From: Isoetes taiwanensis
Taxonomy: Eukaryota; Streptophyta; Lycopodiopsida; Isoetales; Isoetaceae
Direction: 5' to 3'
DNA length: 64,000 bases
NCBI GenBank assembly: GCA_021234155.1
Contig: JAJEKV010000216.1
Coordinates: 60,001-124,000, forward strand
Below are positions 46,199 through 58,240 of the stretch, piece after piece. Within the stretch, counting starts at the first letter, position 1, and the number at the start of each line of letters is the position of its first letter. A program made the position numbers and the translations under genes. The notes below the pieces were generated by a model. The model was not told the DNA's origin, did not search any database, and saw only the letters and a list, made by a program, of their open reading frames with translations.

Positions 46199-49166
46199 TC
46201 TCTATCCTATATAATAAAATTATAGTGTATGTCTGTCTTGAATGGCCCTAGATTGGGCGGCCGAGATCCCGCCAGCCACGTGGCATCATCTCGCATCGTT
46301 TCCTAATTACCTTTCCTAGAGTTTTTTTTTTTGGTTTTCTTGGCGGGAGCAGCTCTAAGTTAAGCTTGGCTATGGCGGAATGTTTTCCTTTACTCGATTT
46401 TGCATCTATCTCCTCTCGGTATGGTTTCAAAGGCGCTAACATGGTGAAGGCGGGTGAAAGCTTCCGCAACGCAGAGGTGAAGGTGTGAAGGTGTAAAAAC
46501 AAGAAGGCGGAATAGATTATTTAGTGTGGGCATGGGGCAAGGTTTCTTAAGAGGGATCTTCGCCGGACCGCAAGTGGCTATTGCAAGAAGTGATTCATCC
46601 GCTAGCGTTTTCTTCGTTGGGAAAGTCCATAAATCAGAAAGAGAGGCCATAGCCGAGGCTCACAGAGGAGGCGAGTAGAGGCCGAAGCGCATGCTTTCTT
46701 GGAAGCTTCTACCCACCAAGAGTGAAGCTCGAGCTCAAAGAATCCACGAATCTTCATGCCAGGTTCCATATCACAAAAAGCTAGAGAAGAATCCTTGGGA
46801 AAGACATGTCAAACGCCTCATCATTTACTGCGGAAGCTATGTTATAGGTACAAGATTGATTTGGAAGTTGGTTTTGTTCAAGTTTAGATTAAATCAAAGA
46901 TATGCATATTTGAAATTTAACTGATTGATTTGAATCTGCCTGGCCAAAATGAAGTCACCATATTTGGGATGGTCATCTCTATTTTGTTGTTAGTGCATTT
47001 TATGGCTTGCATTGTTACCTTTTAGTCATTGAATCAAATAAGCCCCATTCAAAGACTTATGAAGATTTGATCTCAAGATTGTTACTTTTATTTTGTCAAT
47101 CGAAGACTTGACGGACACCATGATGGGATCTGCCGATTGTGAGATATTTTTTTCTCGAGAAATTTTACATCTTTGGTTGTCCCGTTACTTCCAGGTTGTA
47201 GAACTTGGGTTTTCTGCAATGGCTGCTTTAATACGTAAGCGGGGCGATCTTGAACCCAAGAAAATGATGAAGCAAATTCTCCGGGCGCTTGGAAGTCCTG
47301 GGCGTGAGACAATTGCAGATATTGTTGCCAAGCTTTTGTAAAGAAGCTTGGCTAGCGCCACCACAAGTTTGTTTTGACCCGATATTTACAAGACATTGCA
47401 TAAGTCTACAATGGTAAATGAGCAACTTTCATCTTGCCTCATTTTTCCAGGATTTTAAAGGTGCCGTTTACTACCACCTCCTTCCTCGCTTAAACGACGA
47501 TCACTCCTTCTTGGGCGTTGGTTAAATACATGTCAGAACCCTCTCAAGTGAGGCAGCGGAAAATTGATCGTATTCTACAGATTTGGGCAGATTTGGTGGC
47601 TGATTGGAAGGCATGGGATGAAGAAGATCTCAATGTCTTTGAGGCCATTCGTGAAGTCCTTGCATTGCATGTTAGTTTCTTTTGAATTTTTGCATTTATA
47701 ATTAGGTTTTTTGCTTGCCTACGCTTTTGAAGGTTTTCTTTGGTATAAATTACTGGGGAAGATGTCCCTCGAACACTTTGCGGTTGCAGAGCTCCCACCG
47801 CCTCTCCCCGGCTGTACCATCACGCCGATTCTTGAAGGAATGGCTGCCTTTGTAAGCTCGGCCGATTGAAACTGCATATGCCGCCTGCTACTTGGCGTGC
47901 TTGCAGGATTGCACGTTCTCTTTTGCATTCCACTGCAGTGTCCTTTGAGAGGGCCACCAGATGACAGAAGCATTGGTGTGAAGTTTCATTTGAACGACTA
48001 CATCAGTTATCAAGCCAAACAGTGCCTCTTGCAAAGCCATTGATATTGGTCATTGCAACATGTTATGTTGGTCTTTCGTGCCTTAATCAGAGAACGTTCT
48101 TACCGGATCACACAAAAGACGATTGAAGATTAGGCGATTACCGGCTTTTGTTGAATGGGCAGAATCTCTGGCCTCCATAGTAGAAGATGGTGCTGATACA
48201 CAATTATCCTTGGAGTCTGAATTAAAGTTGGTGGGAAAGGCCTTGAAAATGTTTTAATTTATGTAAGTGCATATGGTTTGATTGAATTTCACTTACATTC
48301 TATAGTCAGTGTGGAATTCAACTGAAATGCGCCCCAAATATTGGACTACATGTAAAAATGCTTAGAGTGTTAACATGTGCATGGGCTATAGATTTTTAAT
48401 TGAAGCAATTACTTATGTACTGCAGCTTTTTTGAGTAATAAAGCACTGTTCGTCGCGTTAAGATAACATTAGAGCATTATCAAGAAATAGACATTATGTT
48501 TGCCCAATTCGTTTGGTATTTGGGGAGAAGTTTGCATAAACACCCTCATAAACATCAATCTCGATTAAGGGTTTGGAAATAAACAATTGTTTCCAATATC
48601 CTTTATAAAATAGACGTGGCCCATTGTTTCATGAACAAAAAGCCTAGAGACTATTGTTTACCCTCTCCCCCCTTTTTTTTTTTTTGTTTATACGATGAGT
48701 TCAATGCTGAGGTATTGAAACCAAAAATATAGAGCAATATTTTATGTATGGCATGTTGTTTACATTTAGGAAGCTCAGAATTTGCTGCATGCCATGTACA
48801 ACTGCCGCATTAGAGGACATGCTTTTTACATGCAATTGTTAGGTCAGACAATTGCAAACAGTTGCTAGGGCAGACAACAACGTGACCGTGGAAAGCAAAA
48901 GGGGACATGCTCTGCACAATAAGAGGAAGATTATCGTTATTATTTTTTGAGAGATTAAAGACTAAAACAAAAGGAAAGAGCCTTAAAACACGCTATGTTT
49001 TTAAGAATTATTCCAAAATGATGCTCCACGTAAGTGTTAAAGATGCTAGCTGATTAAGGAACGGAATATTGAGCTAATACCAATCCATTAGGGCATCTCA
49101 TCATTCTCTTGAACATCATTTATACATTCTTAACTTATGCCCAGCAACGCTGGGCACCATTACTAG
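46199..49166 (+). mobile_element. Helitron nested in the CACTA element, ~3.0 kb
   Basis: The 3' end is clear: hairpin GCCCAGC-AAC-GCTGGGC (49139-49155), then ACCATTACTAG ending in CTAG at 49163-49166, followed by T. The 5' end is proposed at TCTCTATCCTATATAATAAA (46199, after an A), which resembles the TC...TATATAATAAA start of many plant Helitrons; 46205 is an alternative. No Rep/helicase coding. It carries fragments of an unidentified host gene (47093-48260). No empty site is available here to confirm the 5' end. Confidence 0.72.
47093..48260 (+). pseudogene. Captured host-gene fragment, helical-repeat-like, unidentified
   Basis: Exon-like plus-strand pieces read as one helical, Leu-rich protein: VVELGFSAMAALIRKR and RALGSPGRETIADIVAKLL (47093-47341); QRKIDRILQIWADLVADWKA and NVFEAIREVLALH before GT (47531-47670); PPATWRARIARSLLHSTAVS (about 47883-47945); QTVPLAKPLILVIATCYVG (about 48015-48075); and RLPAFVEWAESLASIVEDG, with LKLVGKALKMF and a stop near 48256. 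Frames are disrupted. Composition suggests an ARM/HEAT-type or similar helical protein, but I cannot name it. Its position inside a Helitron points to transposon gene capture. Confidence 0.5.
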
Positions 49167-49337
49167 TATCTTATAATAAATAGGATGTCTTGTAAATAGG
49201 TTATGATATATCTTGTAATAAATAGGCTCTTTTCTGGGTTCAATTCCCAGGGTCTGATTTAACAAGTAGGGTTCAAAGAAAAGCAGCACTGCTTGCTTAC
49301 AAGGTCTAGGAGCGTTGGCCAAAGATCTATGCTGGAA

Positions 49338-49955
49338 TAAACTGATGCCTGACCTTATTGATTACTTCCATTTCATTTAAAAATTCTGGATCACCTTCTG
49401 ATGTAGCATTTTTCATCAGTTTTACTCCTACTTCGATATTTTCTAGTGTTCCTCTATACACTGTACCAAAACCTCCTTCTCCAATGATGGCCTTCTTGCT
49501 GAAATTCTGAGTTGCATTGGATAAGAAGCTCGAACTGTGTTGGATAAGAAGCTCTGAACTCTCATGATCAAAAGTTCCTTTTTGTTGTCTTTGTTCATTT
49601 TAAACCCACGCCAGATGATCCTCCCAAAAAAGCACCGGACTAGAGCAATTACAAATCCATAAATCAAGAATTTATGTTTTAATGCTTGGTGGGCGTCGAT
49701 GGTGGTGCTGTAGTTCCCACTTTAGCATTCCAATCATCCACAACGAGAATTCCTGCGCATAGTGATGCATTACCGACAAACATACGGATCCGGATTACGA
49801 TCCGGGAAACAAGTGTTCGTGAAGTTTGTTACAACTCCATTCCTTGCTAGCTGTGTCTGATACGAATTTAAGCAAGCAACTGCAGTGGTGTAATTAGGAA
49901 AATGGTTTTTTCTTGTTGCCATCTTCATGGTTGTTTCTTTAATTATGTGCTTCAC
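49338..49955 (-). pseudogene. Captured receptor-like kinase fragment
   Basis: The minus strand reads, in order: an ectodomain-like piece CLNSYQTQLARNGVVTNFTN with CFPDRNPDPYVC (about 49790-49885); LVVDDWNAKVGTTAPPS (about 49700-49760); a transmembrane-like FLIYGFVIALVRCFFG (about 49620-49667) followed by basic juxtamembrane residues; then GEGGFGTVYRGTLENIEVGV, KLMKNATSEGDPEFLNEMEV and INKVRH (49338-49490), the glycine loop, a VAxK-type Lys and the C-helix region of a plant receptor kinase. It stops before the catalytic loop. Frames shift between pieces. The Cys-containing ectodomain is reminiscent of SPARK-type receptor kinases (weak inference). It sits just outside the nested Helitron, within the CACTA. 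Confidence 0.7.
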
Positions 49956-50023
49956 TGGACAAAAAGTTTTCTTCTGCTAAGTCTGATTGATGTAAAACAG
50001 CTTTAGGTGCAGCAATAACAGGG

Positions 50024-50392
50024 GTGCAGTGTATTGAATTTGCAAAAACGTTGCTTAATTGTGTAGTTCCGATGGCTTTGGCAGCTGCAGTGATTTTGTG
50101 GTTAGGGCTGGGTCATGATATCCATGTTTCTATTATACTAATGCTGCTGGAAACGTCAATAATAGTTCTTTTTTTAAGTGATAGTTCAGTAGTAATCTGG
50201 CATCTCATACTTGCCCTCTCCATCCCTAAGTTGATAGCAAGAAATTACACAATGTCTTTGTTTCTCATTCTTTGCATGCTTTCTCATTTATTCTTGCTTA
50301 TAGAAGAGGATGCTGGCATAGCAATTGCACTGTTTTGGGCTGCAATAAATGCGATTGGACGGATAGCGAGACAGCATCTTGGACTGCAATAA
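50024..50392 (+). CDS. Unidentified very hydrophobic ORF
   Basis: A 122-codon plus-strand frame with at least three hydrophobic runs (VVPMALAAAVILWLGLG, VSIILMLLETSIIVLFL, MSLFLILCMLSHLFLLI). It could be a fragment of a polytopic membrane protein captured by the CACTA element, or an accidental frame in T-rich DNA. No family recognised. Confidence 0.3.
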   Translation: MQCIEFAKTLLNCVVPMALAAAVILWLGLGHDIHVSIILMLLETSIIVLFLSDSSVVIWHLILALSIPKLIARNYTMSLFLILCMLSHLFLLIEEDAGIAIALFWAAINAIGRIARQHLGLQ

Positions 50393-50994
50393 CTGCAGAG
50401 ATGTGGAAGGTTAGAGAATTCAATGATAAAATTGGATTGCCGAGAGAATACTAATTTCGAGCCTTGGCAACATGAGTTTTCTTTGGTGCATCAATCTTGG
50501 TGCATTTTATTGAAGATTCGCATTGATTGATGTTGCATTGGTTACACCGGTTGAAATCGGGGCTTGTATTGTTACAAACCGTGTTGATGAGTTGTGGTCT
50601 ACCAATTAGATTGCATTTATGGGGCGGATACATAGACATAGAATTTGTTTGTTCAGTTATTCTCTGCTTTTGCTTGATGCCCTCAATCTAAAAGGTTTTG
50701 CCTTCTTGTCCTTATTGCTTTGCAATTGGTTGTTTTCTGGATAGTTTTTGCCCATATGCTTGTCAAACATGTTTGACCTCTTTTATTGATGCTTTTTTGT
50801 TGCCCAGATACTTGCCAAATAGGTTTGACCTATTTTACTAATGCTTTTTTGTTAATGTTGCATGCAATCGGATGCATTCTATCTCAGATATAGAAATATG
50901 ATATTTATTTCCATGTAACTTTTAGGACAAGCTTGTTAATCATGTTATTAATTTGTTTGTCTTAACTAATTTAATATTGTTTGATAGGGAAGCT

Positions 50995-52510
50995 ATGAAG
51001 GCATTGAAAGCACGTAGAAGGTCAAGTAGCTCAGGAGAAGGAGAAACATCAAAACAAGGCAGTAAATCAAACAAGAAGAATGATAACGTCATTATCAGAG
51101 GACATGTTATTTTGAGTGATTCATCCTCTGATGAGCATATTCACTCTTGTCATTCTGTGGATTCTTCTGATGATGACAAAGATGATCATGAAGGACGTTC
51201 TGCGGAGGAGATCGAACTATCTTATCGTGTTCAGTTCAAAAAGTTATCCAAATCTGATGTAATGGTTCTTTTCTTTAATATGTGTTTCCTTTTTTCTAGT
51301 ATCTTCTATTCTATTCTATTCTTTAAATATATTAGAAATGATTCCAATTGTGTTATTTTTCTAAAATGATGTTATTATATTTTACAGGTGTATCTTGATG
51401 ATGCGGGGAAGGAATTCGTGGAGCAAGCAACAAATGCTATGAAGGCTTATTGCCACGAGATAGATAAAACTTGCGTCAAGTTAAGGCACGACATCGAGAA
51501 CGGGCAATAAGGTATATAATTGACAATTTTGGTCATGGATTAAATGAGGCGAACTTAACAAATTATTGGCAAAGGGATGGAGACACTACAGTGATTCTCT
51601 CTTCTCTTTTCTTTTCTTTCTTTTTTTCCTCCCTTTGAATAAATATCCTTTGCAATTGATACTTGAGATTGATCATAATGTAGGGATAACTTGCGAAGGA
51701 AGGTACGGGCTGGAAAAGATTGTCGTCCATTGAAAGTAGGCAAAGAATGTTGGGAAAGATTTGTTGAGCAATGTGGTCGAGTATACCAACGTCAAAAGGA
51801 TGCAGCCACAAGACAAAATAGAAGACAACGTACAGGTGGAGATGCATCTATTAGATCCAAGTTTGTAAGTATTATTTTATTTCATATTATTATGCAAGAT
51901 GCTTCTTTTTAATTGCTATTTCTCTTTGTAACTTTTTTATTTTAATCTTCGTGTAGTTTTCTGATTGGGGTAGTTTCCCCGTTGATGATTTGATGCAAAA
52001 AATCAAAGAAGATGGTGGGTATGCTGCATGGAAGAAAAGAATGCTTGAAAAAGGTCATGAAGTACAAAAGGTAGGAAGAATGATAATTTATTTTTATGTA
52101 TTATTTTATTTTGATGCTATTGTCTTGCAGCATAAAGCAAGTGATTATGTAAAAAAAGTTAGTCCTGGAATTGTATTCAAGAAAAAGATGAAAAAGTTAG
52201 AAAGAGGTGAAGAAATTTCAAAAAAGCAAGAGCCTATTTATCTTGACTTTGAAGAAGACGAAGAAAGGGTGAGTAACATATTGTTCAAAATTATTTTTCC
52301 GTTGAATTTCATGTTCTAAACAATGAAATTGCAACCATTGGTTAAGGATTCATGGTTAGCTATTACATTATTTGAGGAAAGTGCATGTTTAAAGTGCATG
52401 TTTTTGAGCGATTTTTTGACCATGTACACTTTTTTTAATAGGATAATGAAGATCGAGAAGTTATTGGACGTGAACAAAGTCCCTCTCGTCATGAAGATGA
52501 TGCAGAATGA
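50995..52510 (+). CDS. CACTA second gene, TnpA-like / Transposase_24-type, ~6 exons
   Basis: A gene model joins with GT-AG introns and matching phases: 50995-51257 (KARRRSSSSGEGE, acidic DSSSDEH and DSSDDDKDDHEGR), 51388-~51575 (YLDDAGKEFVEQATNAMKA; one-base frameshift near 51488, then NFGHGLNEANLTNYWQR), ~51684-51864 (DNLRRKVRAGKDCRPLKVG, WERFVEQCGRVYQRQK), 51957-52070 (FSDWGSFPVDDLMQKI, GGYAAWKKRMLEKGHEVQK), 52131-52269 (DYVKKVSPGIVFKKKMKK) and 52442-52510 (ending SPSRHEDDAE-stop). A basic, charged protein encoded opposite the TNP2 gene in a CACTA element fits the TnpA/Transposase_24 role of binding the subterminal repeats. The frameshift is the only break seen, so the gene may be near-intact. 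The start Met is chosen as the first after a possible acceptor at 50987. Confidence 0.6.
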
Positions 52511-52776
52511 TGAATCAAAGCATAACTTCATGTATCTTATGCAAACTTAGTATTTGTTTCGTTAGCAATTAACATTTTTATTGCGTGGAACACTATTTTC
52601 AAGTTTAATGCAATCACTTCCTTTAATGATCTTTGTTCAATTTGACTTCTATTAATTATAAGTTACAAGTAATATTTTTACTTCAACTCATATGAGAACA
52701 TTGGAAGAAAATATGTATAAACATAGAATGACCAAAAATAAATGTAATCCTTTCATAAAAAGAAAAATCAAACCAA

Positions 52777-52800
52777 CTAGTTATGGTGCCCGGCGTTCTT
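52777..52800 (-). mobile_element. Helitron 3' end on the minus strand (partial)
   Basis: Read on the minus strand, GAACGCCGGGCACCATAACTAG followed by T closely matches the 3' end at 49166 (ACGCTGGGCACCATTACTAG). The left hairpin arm is lost. The element would extend rightward from 52777, but no 5' end was identified. Confidence 0.5.
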
Positions 52801-53188
52801 GCTTTAGCAAAGATGATTCGTAGGGGTGGTTGTTTCGTAGTTGCATTGTGTTTTTATTTGATAGATATGCAAGTGATATGCAAGTGATGTAAGTGATGGT
52901 TGGCATGATCTGACTACATATGAAGAGGGAGATAATGTTAAATATGAAGTGGGAGTCGATGGCGAATTGGTCTTTATTGTTAAACTTTTGAAGTACAGAT
53001 ATTTCTACGGATCCGCAAAGATAAGCTTCCAACGCACCATATCCTGCATTTATTAGAACATCACATAAGGTGAACATTTGCTAGATTTATTGTCATGAGA
53101 GCTCCCATTTCCTAATACAACGACAAATAAGCATAATCAAAAGCCTCATTTTTGCAATAATGTTGTTGAATAATAGAATGATATACAG

Positions 53189-53274
53189 TTCGACATCCAA
53201 TGTTTTAGCGAGAGTCCGGTTGTCGAATTTTCGACATCCAATGTTTTAGCGAGAGTCCGGTTGTCGAATTTTAT
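53189..53274. repeat. 43-bp tandem duplication
   Basis: Two units, each starting TTCGACATCCAATGTTTTAG and ending GGTTGTCGAATTT. Unit ends (TTCGACA/TGTCGAA) are complementary, so each unit can form a hairpin. Confidence 0.9.
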
Positions 53275-53942
53275 TCATATATTCCCAAACACAATATATG
53301 CAATAGTATAAAAGAGAATGTATGTATGCTTTAGAGTATTATTCAACCCAAGAGGAGTAACATGGTTTGAGCCTCTTGTGCACATATTTTTTTAACTGGG
53401 TCTTGCAATCTTGTGGCAACCTTTTAGGAATAGAATAGAACGAATAAGAAGAACGAATAAGATAACAATAACTATAGTTAATATAGAGAACTCATTGTTG
53501 CGTAACGCCGCTTTCACGTCTAAGTGTTAAGTTTTATCTATAGGCTGCAGATGTTAGAAGTAAAATTTCGTCGATAAACCTAGATTAAAATTTGTGCGGA
53601 GAATATGTTTACAAAGAATATGTTTACAAACAATATGCAAAGTGTGGTTTTCAATCCTCCTTGGAAGCTTAGAATTTTTGTTTGCTCAATAAATGGCCCT
53701 AAATGTTGGCAACATGGCGATGGCACAAATGAAGAGGTTTTAAAACCTAAAATGGACATATTTTGAAATGTAACTTCATGCATGCATTTATCCCCATGTA
53801 AAAACCTTTGAGTTCGGGTCCATAACTTGTTCAGACTGCAAAGCTTTAAGGAAATGATGTTCTTGCCTAGTTTCCTTGCAAAATGTTGAAGCCTTAAGTT
53901 TCATGCACCTAAGGTATGTGGATGAAGGGGATAAATTTCGAG

Positions 53943-54006
53943 GCCCATTACCTCGGATAAATGGGCGAGCCCGGGGGGGCGAGCCCATTTATCCGAGGTA
54001 ATGGGC
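53943..54006. repeat. Perfect 24-bp inverted repeat
   Basis: The left arm (53943-53966) begins GCCCATTACCTCGGATAAAT; the right arm (53983-54006) is its exact complement, with a 16-base GC-rich loop containing a run of seven Gs. A strong hairpin in the CACTA interior. Confidence 0.92.
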
Positions 54007-54197
54007 GAGCAGGTAGGGTGTTTATCCCTTTAACCTTGGAGGTCCGAGGCAATTTGCCCCTGGTTCAAGCCATTAGAAGTTTCGAAAATCCAAGAGGAGA
54101 TCAGAAATCCAAGAGGCAAAGCAGAAAGCCCATCACAAATCCAGCCCATTAGCGCATCATCTGGATGATCAATAGAGCAGTTGACTTCTATTCGTTT

Positions 54198-54240
54198 GTT
54201 TATCATGATAAGCGAAGAAAGCTTGCTTATCATGATAAAC
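54198..54240. repeat. Inverted repeat of palindromes
   Basis: GTTTATCATGATAAGC (54198-54213) and GCTTATCATGATAAAC (54225-54240) are perfect complements, and each contains the palindrome TTATCATGATAA. Confidence 0.9.
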
Positions 54241-54840
54241 AGGCAGCTTGTTTATCAAAACCGTGATCAGCAAATTATGGCTAATAATTGTTCTACATCT
54301 AACTACTGGGATCTAAAATTGTCGAGGACCTGCGGTTAAAGATTTTGAAACGTTTAAGTTCCTGCATGCGGTTATCCCCATCAGATCCATGCCGTATTCA
54401 AACTGTAAACCTTGAAGGAAGTTTTTTTTGCTCTTGGTAGGCTTTTTTTGCTCTTCGAATAATGCTTGTTTCCAATCATAAATGTCACCACCTTTACGTC
54501 TCAAGTTCCGCCAATAGAAATTCCCCAATGGAAATGATAGCTTTGACTCGAGCAATAATTTCTAAAACATCAATAAACATCCTAAGTTAAATAGATTGTG
54601 TTTTATTCCCATATGCATATTTAACTCCCCACATTTCGTTCACGTTCCATTTTAAAGATGGAATGAATGCCCTGGAAAATCTACACCTGAAGGGAAAAAT
54701 ACATGAAATACTAATATACAAAGTGTAACATATACTTCCTTTGACGGGTGCAATAACAACGGGTTAAACAAAGGATCAGCAAGTGGTGCATGGCCCTCAT
54801 CAGAATCTTCATAGCAAATTAAAAGAACAAACAGTAGGCT

Positions 54841-57580
54841 TTGAATAGAGCATGCAACATTTTGACCATTAAAAACTGTATTTTCTTGGATGCATTTCGA
54901 TTAGCAAATACTATCCCACATTGAAAATGATACTTGTTAGCCATGGGGTTTGTATTGCAATATACATGAACTTGCAAACTTGAGGGGGCAAAGTAGGATC
55001 TCAACAATGTGAAGGAGCATTACCTAGATGGAGATCGAATGCATTGAAGTGGCTATGAACGGCATCAAATGCAAATGCATTTGCTAGAGCAAAAGATAGA
55101 AGTGCTGACTACACACGGCCAAATTACCTCCAAGCCAAAAGCAACACAATCTATTTTTTGAAACCAAGGGTGAGAAGCCCAAAGAGCTGATATACAAAGA
55201 GCACTTACTTGCTTCCACATGGTTGGAAACGCTCCATTCAAAGGGCAGCAACCACGAGCAACCATGAAGTACCATTATCAATCCATAAGAAATGATATAA
55301 ATAAGAAATGATATAAATGAAGCTAAGACATCACTATCTCATAATGTTAATTGGCAAGCTAGTAGTTTTGCAAGTGGTCAGAATGACATACAATATACTT
55401 TGAAGAACAAATCTAAAATGCAAGCTGAGAGCAAAGGACATAACTCTTACCTAGTTTGAAGAAATTGTGCTTGCAATTTACCATGTTGAATTTGGATTTT
55501 GTAATCTTGAAGCCTCAAAGTAACTATGCTTGGGTCTCTAGAAAATCTGGAATGCTCAAAGGAAAAGATGGAATTCGTGGAAAATGAATGGAGATATATC
55601 CTCTCGAGTGCATAGCAAAGCTATTCTAGATAACGTAGATGAGTTTGATTTCTTAATCTACCATATATATAGCAATATTCTTGTAGATAATCTTGCAACT
55701 TAGTGGGAAATGGACTTACATCTCATACCTTCTCACTTTGAACTTGTCGGCTTTGTGGAATGAAGCTCTCTATTATGGGCCGATGTTACATTTGCCTCTC
55801 GCTATCTTATTCAATCCTTTAGCACAAAAGATTGTGTTGCATGCCACCAACAAAACTATTAGTCCATTATGACCACAATAAACACATGAAATCAGACATG
55901 GAGAAATTACAAAAGAAAGTAGAAAAGCAATACAGAGTAGTCTATTCTTTGGTGCTATAGCCGAGCATTCAATTTGAAGTCGCACAAATGGGCTTTTTGC
56001 TCCAATGGACTATGGTGCCACAATTTGTAGGCAACTACATCATCAAGTACATATTTGTAAGCAATGGCAGATCTGGAAGAAGAAAAGTCAAGCTAATATT
56101 TCCATATTCTATGTACCTTGAAGTAACAAAAACTCTTGACTTTTTGGACTATTCTTTGGATCAATCATAGAAATAAAACATACCATGTATTCCGCTGGGG
56201 ATTCGAAGTCCTGCACTACATGCTCCATATTATAAGTTTCTCTTGCAAGCAAAACTTATCCTATTGCAAAAGCTTCTCTAAGTTTCTAAGTTTTGGGAAC
56301 CAAATATCATACACAACAACCATGCCTTTCCATGTAGCAACCAAGCAGTAAGCGATTTTGAGAGCCATACAATAAAGGCCTTAAAATAGAGATGCAAAAG
56401 GGAGTCCCCGTCTTTCAAGGACTCGAGAAAATCTGCTATAAAACTCAAAAACCGGAAGGGGGCTCCAAAACAGTGCCTTACCTGAACTATTCTGGAGCAA
56501 ATAGTCTGCATCTAAAGTGTTCTTCTGCACATTTAACAATAAGGATCCCTACTCTGAGCTTATAACGGGCATGAAGTGTTCACAATGCAACAACCGCATA
56601 AAAGATAAACCTTGAAAATGGAAAAAACGTGGCCATAAGTGGTCGCATACGTGCAAGTAAAGATGTTGAATGAAGTACCTGCACATAGCAGATACGGTGA
56701 ACTTCAGCTCACTGCAATTACAAACATGGCTCAGAATGAACTTCTATGTACTGCAATTCTATGGTGTTGACACTCCGATCAATGATATTAATGGGTAAGA
56801 ATAGAAGTTGCATACAACGAAATGATTACCTTGTTATGCAAGGATGCCATGAAAACGTGTTGATATAGATGAACAAATCTAATTAAATAACTTCGTAGTG
56901 CCTTCAAGCCCAATAATAAAGAATGAAATACCAATTCTTGAAGCAATAAACCAATTCTGCATTTGATGCAGCTATCCATCCCTATTTGTTGGCAACCATA
57001 TCATGCATGGTAAGTATGAGTTAGGGTTATCAGAGCTCGATATGCAATCAGTCAAGAAATTTGACCTAAGTAATACCATGACAACGATCACTCAGGACTC
57101 TGCAGAGCACACGAAAACCAATAAATTCGTGAGATGGGATGTTCTAGTTCTCTAAACTGCGTGGATAACAGAGATATTAAAATTATAGATGCACATAAAA
57201 ATCAAGGAACACCATACATCTGAAGAAGTACATGCTTGCAAAAATGGAAGAATGAGTTCTTCAGGCAGAAAACTTGAGCTTTTGCCAATACAAACTAAGA
57301 CAGTCCACCCCAGGAAAACTGTGTTTCAACCTCGGGATCTATCATGTGGCATCCATGCATGGAGCTGAAAATTCCATTATCTGGCAATAACACGAACCCG
57401 TAAAATCAAACGCAAATATATGATCCACAGTTTAGGAAATATTCAAAACCTGGACATCTCGATGGCTGGAAGCGATGGATCGGATAAGAACGCCCACAAC
57501 AGAAAGAAATAAAAACTTGATGAAATTTTGAGGGAAAAAAACATCCCGATTTTTGGATAACCGGGAATGTGTGCCTGGCA
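54841..57580 (-). pseudogene. Captured, unidentified membrane-type gene fragments in CACTA right half
   Basis: Minus-strand exon-like stretches include ALFWSPLPVFEFYSRFSRVL (about 56430-56490), LKIAYCLVATWKGMVVVYDI with WFPKLRNLEKLLQ (about 56270-56370), and LLSFVISPCLISCVYCGHNG with LIVLLVACNTIFCAKGLNKI (about 55790-55930). They are hydrophobic and Trp-rich with possible splice borders, suggesting several exons of a polytopic membrane protein, but I cannot name it. The whole stretch is repeated at 59509-62240 with few changes. Confidence 0.4.
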
Positions 57581-57927
57581 GCCAAAATCTTCATAATCTT
57601 AGGAAATTAACCTTAAAAAAAATTCCAAAAACTTTTCGGGACCTCGGAAAAACCGAATTTAAACAATAGGATACTATTTAGGCATAAAACTATTACGAAA
57701 TTGACGCAACAATTTGTTTAATTTTTGTAAAAGGTGGTCACAATATTGATGTAGATGTATGGTAAATATGTTAATTGACACTTCACAAACGTATATATAT
57801 ATTGCCATTATTTTGCTACAAAAATGTCATAAAGTTTACGCAACATTGCAATGGACTAGCATGGAATTGTATCATGAAAGTGCCACAATAGTCACATAAA
57901 GGTGTCAATTGATGGACAATATATATG

Positions 57928-58237
57928 TCACAAAAATGCACCAATTAAACATTATAATCGATGCTATTGTGATGTAATATAAGATGCAAATATACAATAA
58001 TTTGGACGTAAATTTGACTCAAATGCGACGTAAATTTGCCGTTAATATTGTTATTGCGTCATCCTTGTATCATATCGGCATGACACAATAAATGACGCAA
58101 CAAGTGACGCTCGTGTGACATCAAACCACGACATATATAGTGACAATTTTTTGTCAATTTGTAGCTCACGAAAAGAAATTTAGTGTCAGTTTTTTGGACG
58201 CTATACTTGACAAAAAATACCCTATCCTGTTGTAGTG
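57928..58237. repeat. CACTA right terminus with subterminal repeats
   Basis: TGACGC/GCGTCA, GTGACA and TGTCA motifs cluster in the last ~250 bases before CCTGTTGTAGTG. The same terminus recurs at 63674-63985. Confidence 0.8.
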
Positions 58238-58240
58238 TCA

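Larger units (their letters stand above)
37025..58237 (-). mobile_element. CACTA (En/Spm) transposon, ~21.2 kb, inserted in copy B
   Basis: The left end is CACTACAAGAGGACAT; the right end, read inward, is CACTACAACAGGATAG. The element is flanked by TCA on both sides (37022-37024 and 58238-58240), the 3-bp duplication typical of CACTA elements, and the unoccupied site is at 19091-19111 in copy A. Subterminal GTGTCA/GCGTCA repeats lie at both ends. It encodes a TNP2-type transposase (minus strand) and a TnpA-like protein (plus strand). Its size reflects nested LINEs, Helitrons and captured host-gene fragments. The transposase is disrupted, so the element is probably not autonomous. Confidence 0.95.

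Noticed and set aside
49139-49155. GCCCAGC/GCTGGGC hairpin as a bacterial-type terminator
   Set aside because: Plant nuclear context, no T-run; it fits the Helitron 3' end with CTAG eight bases on.
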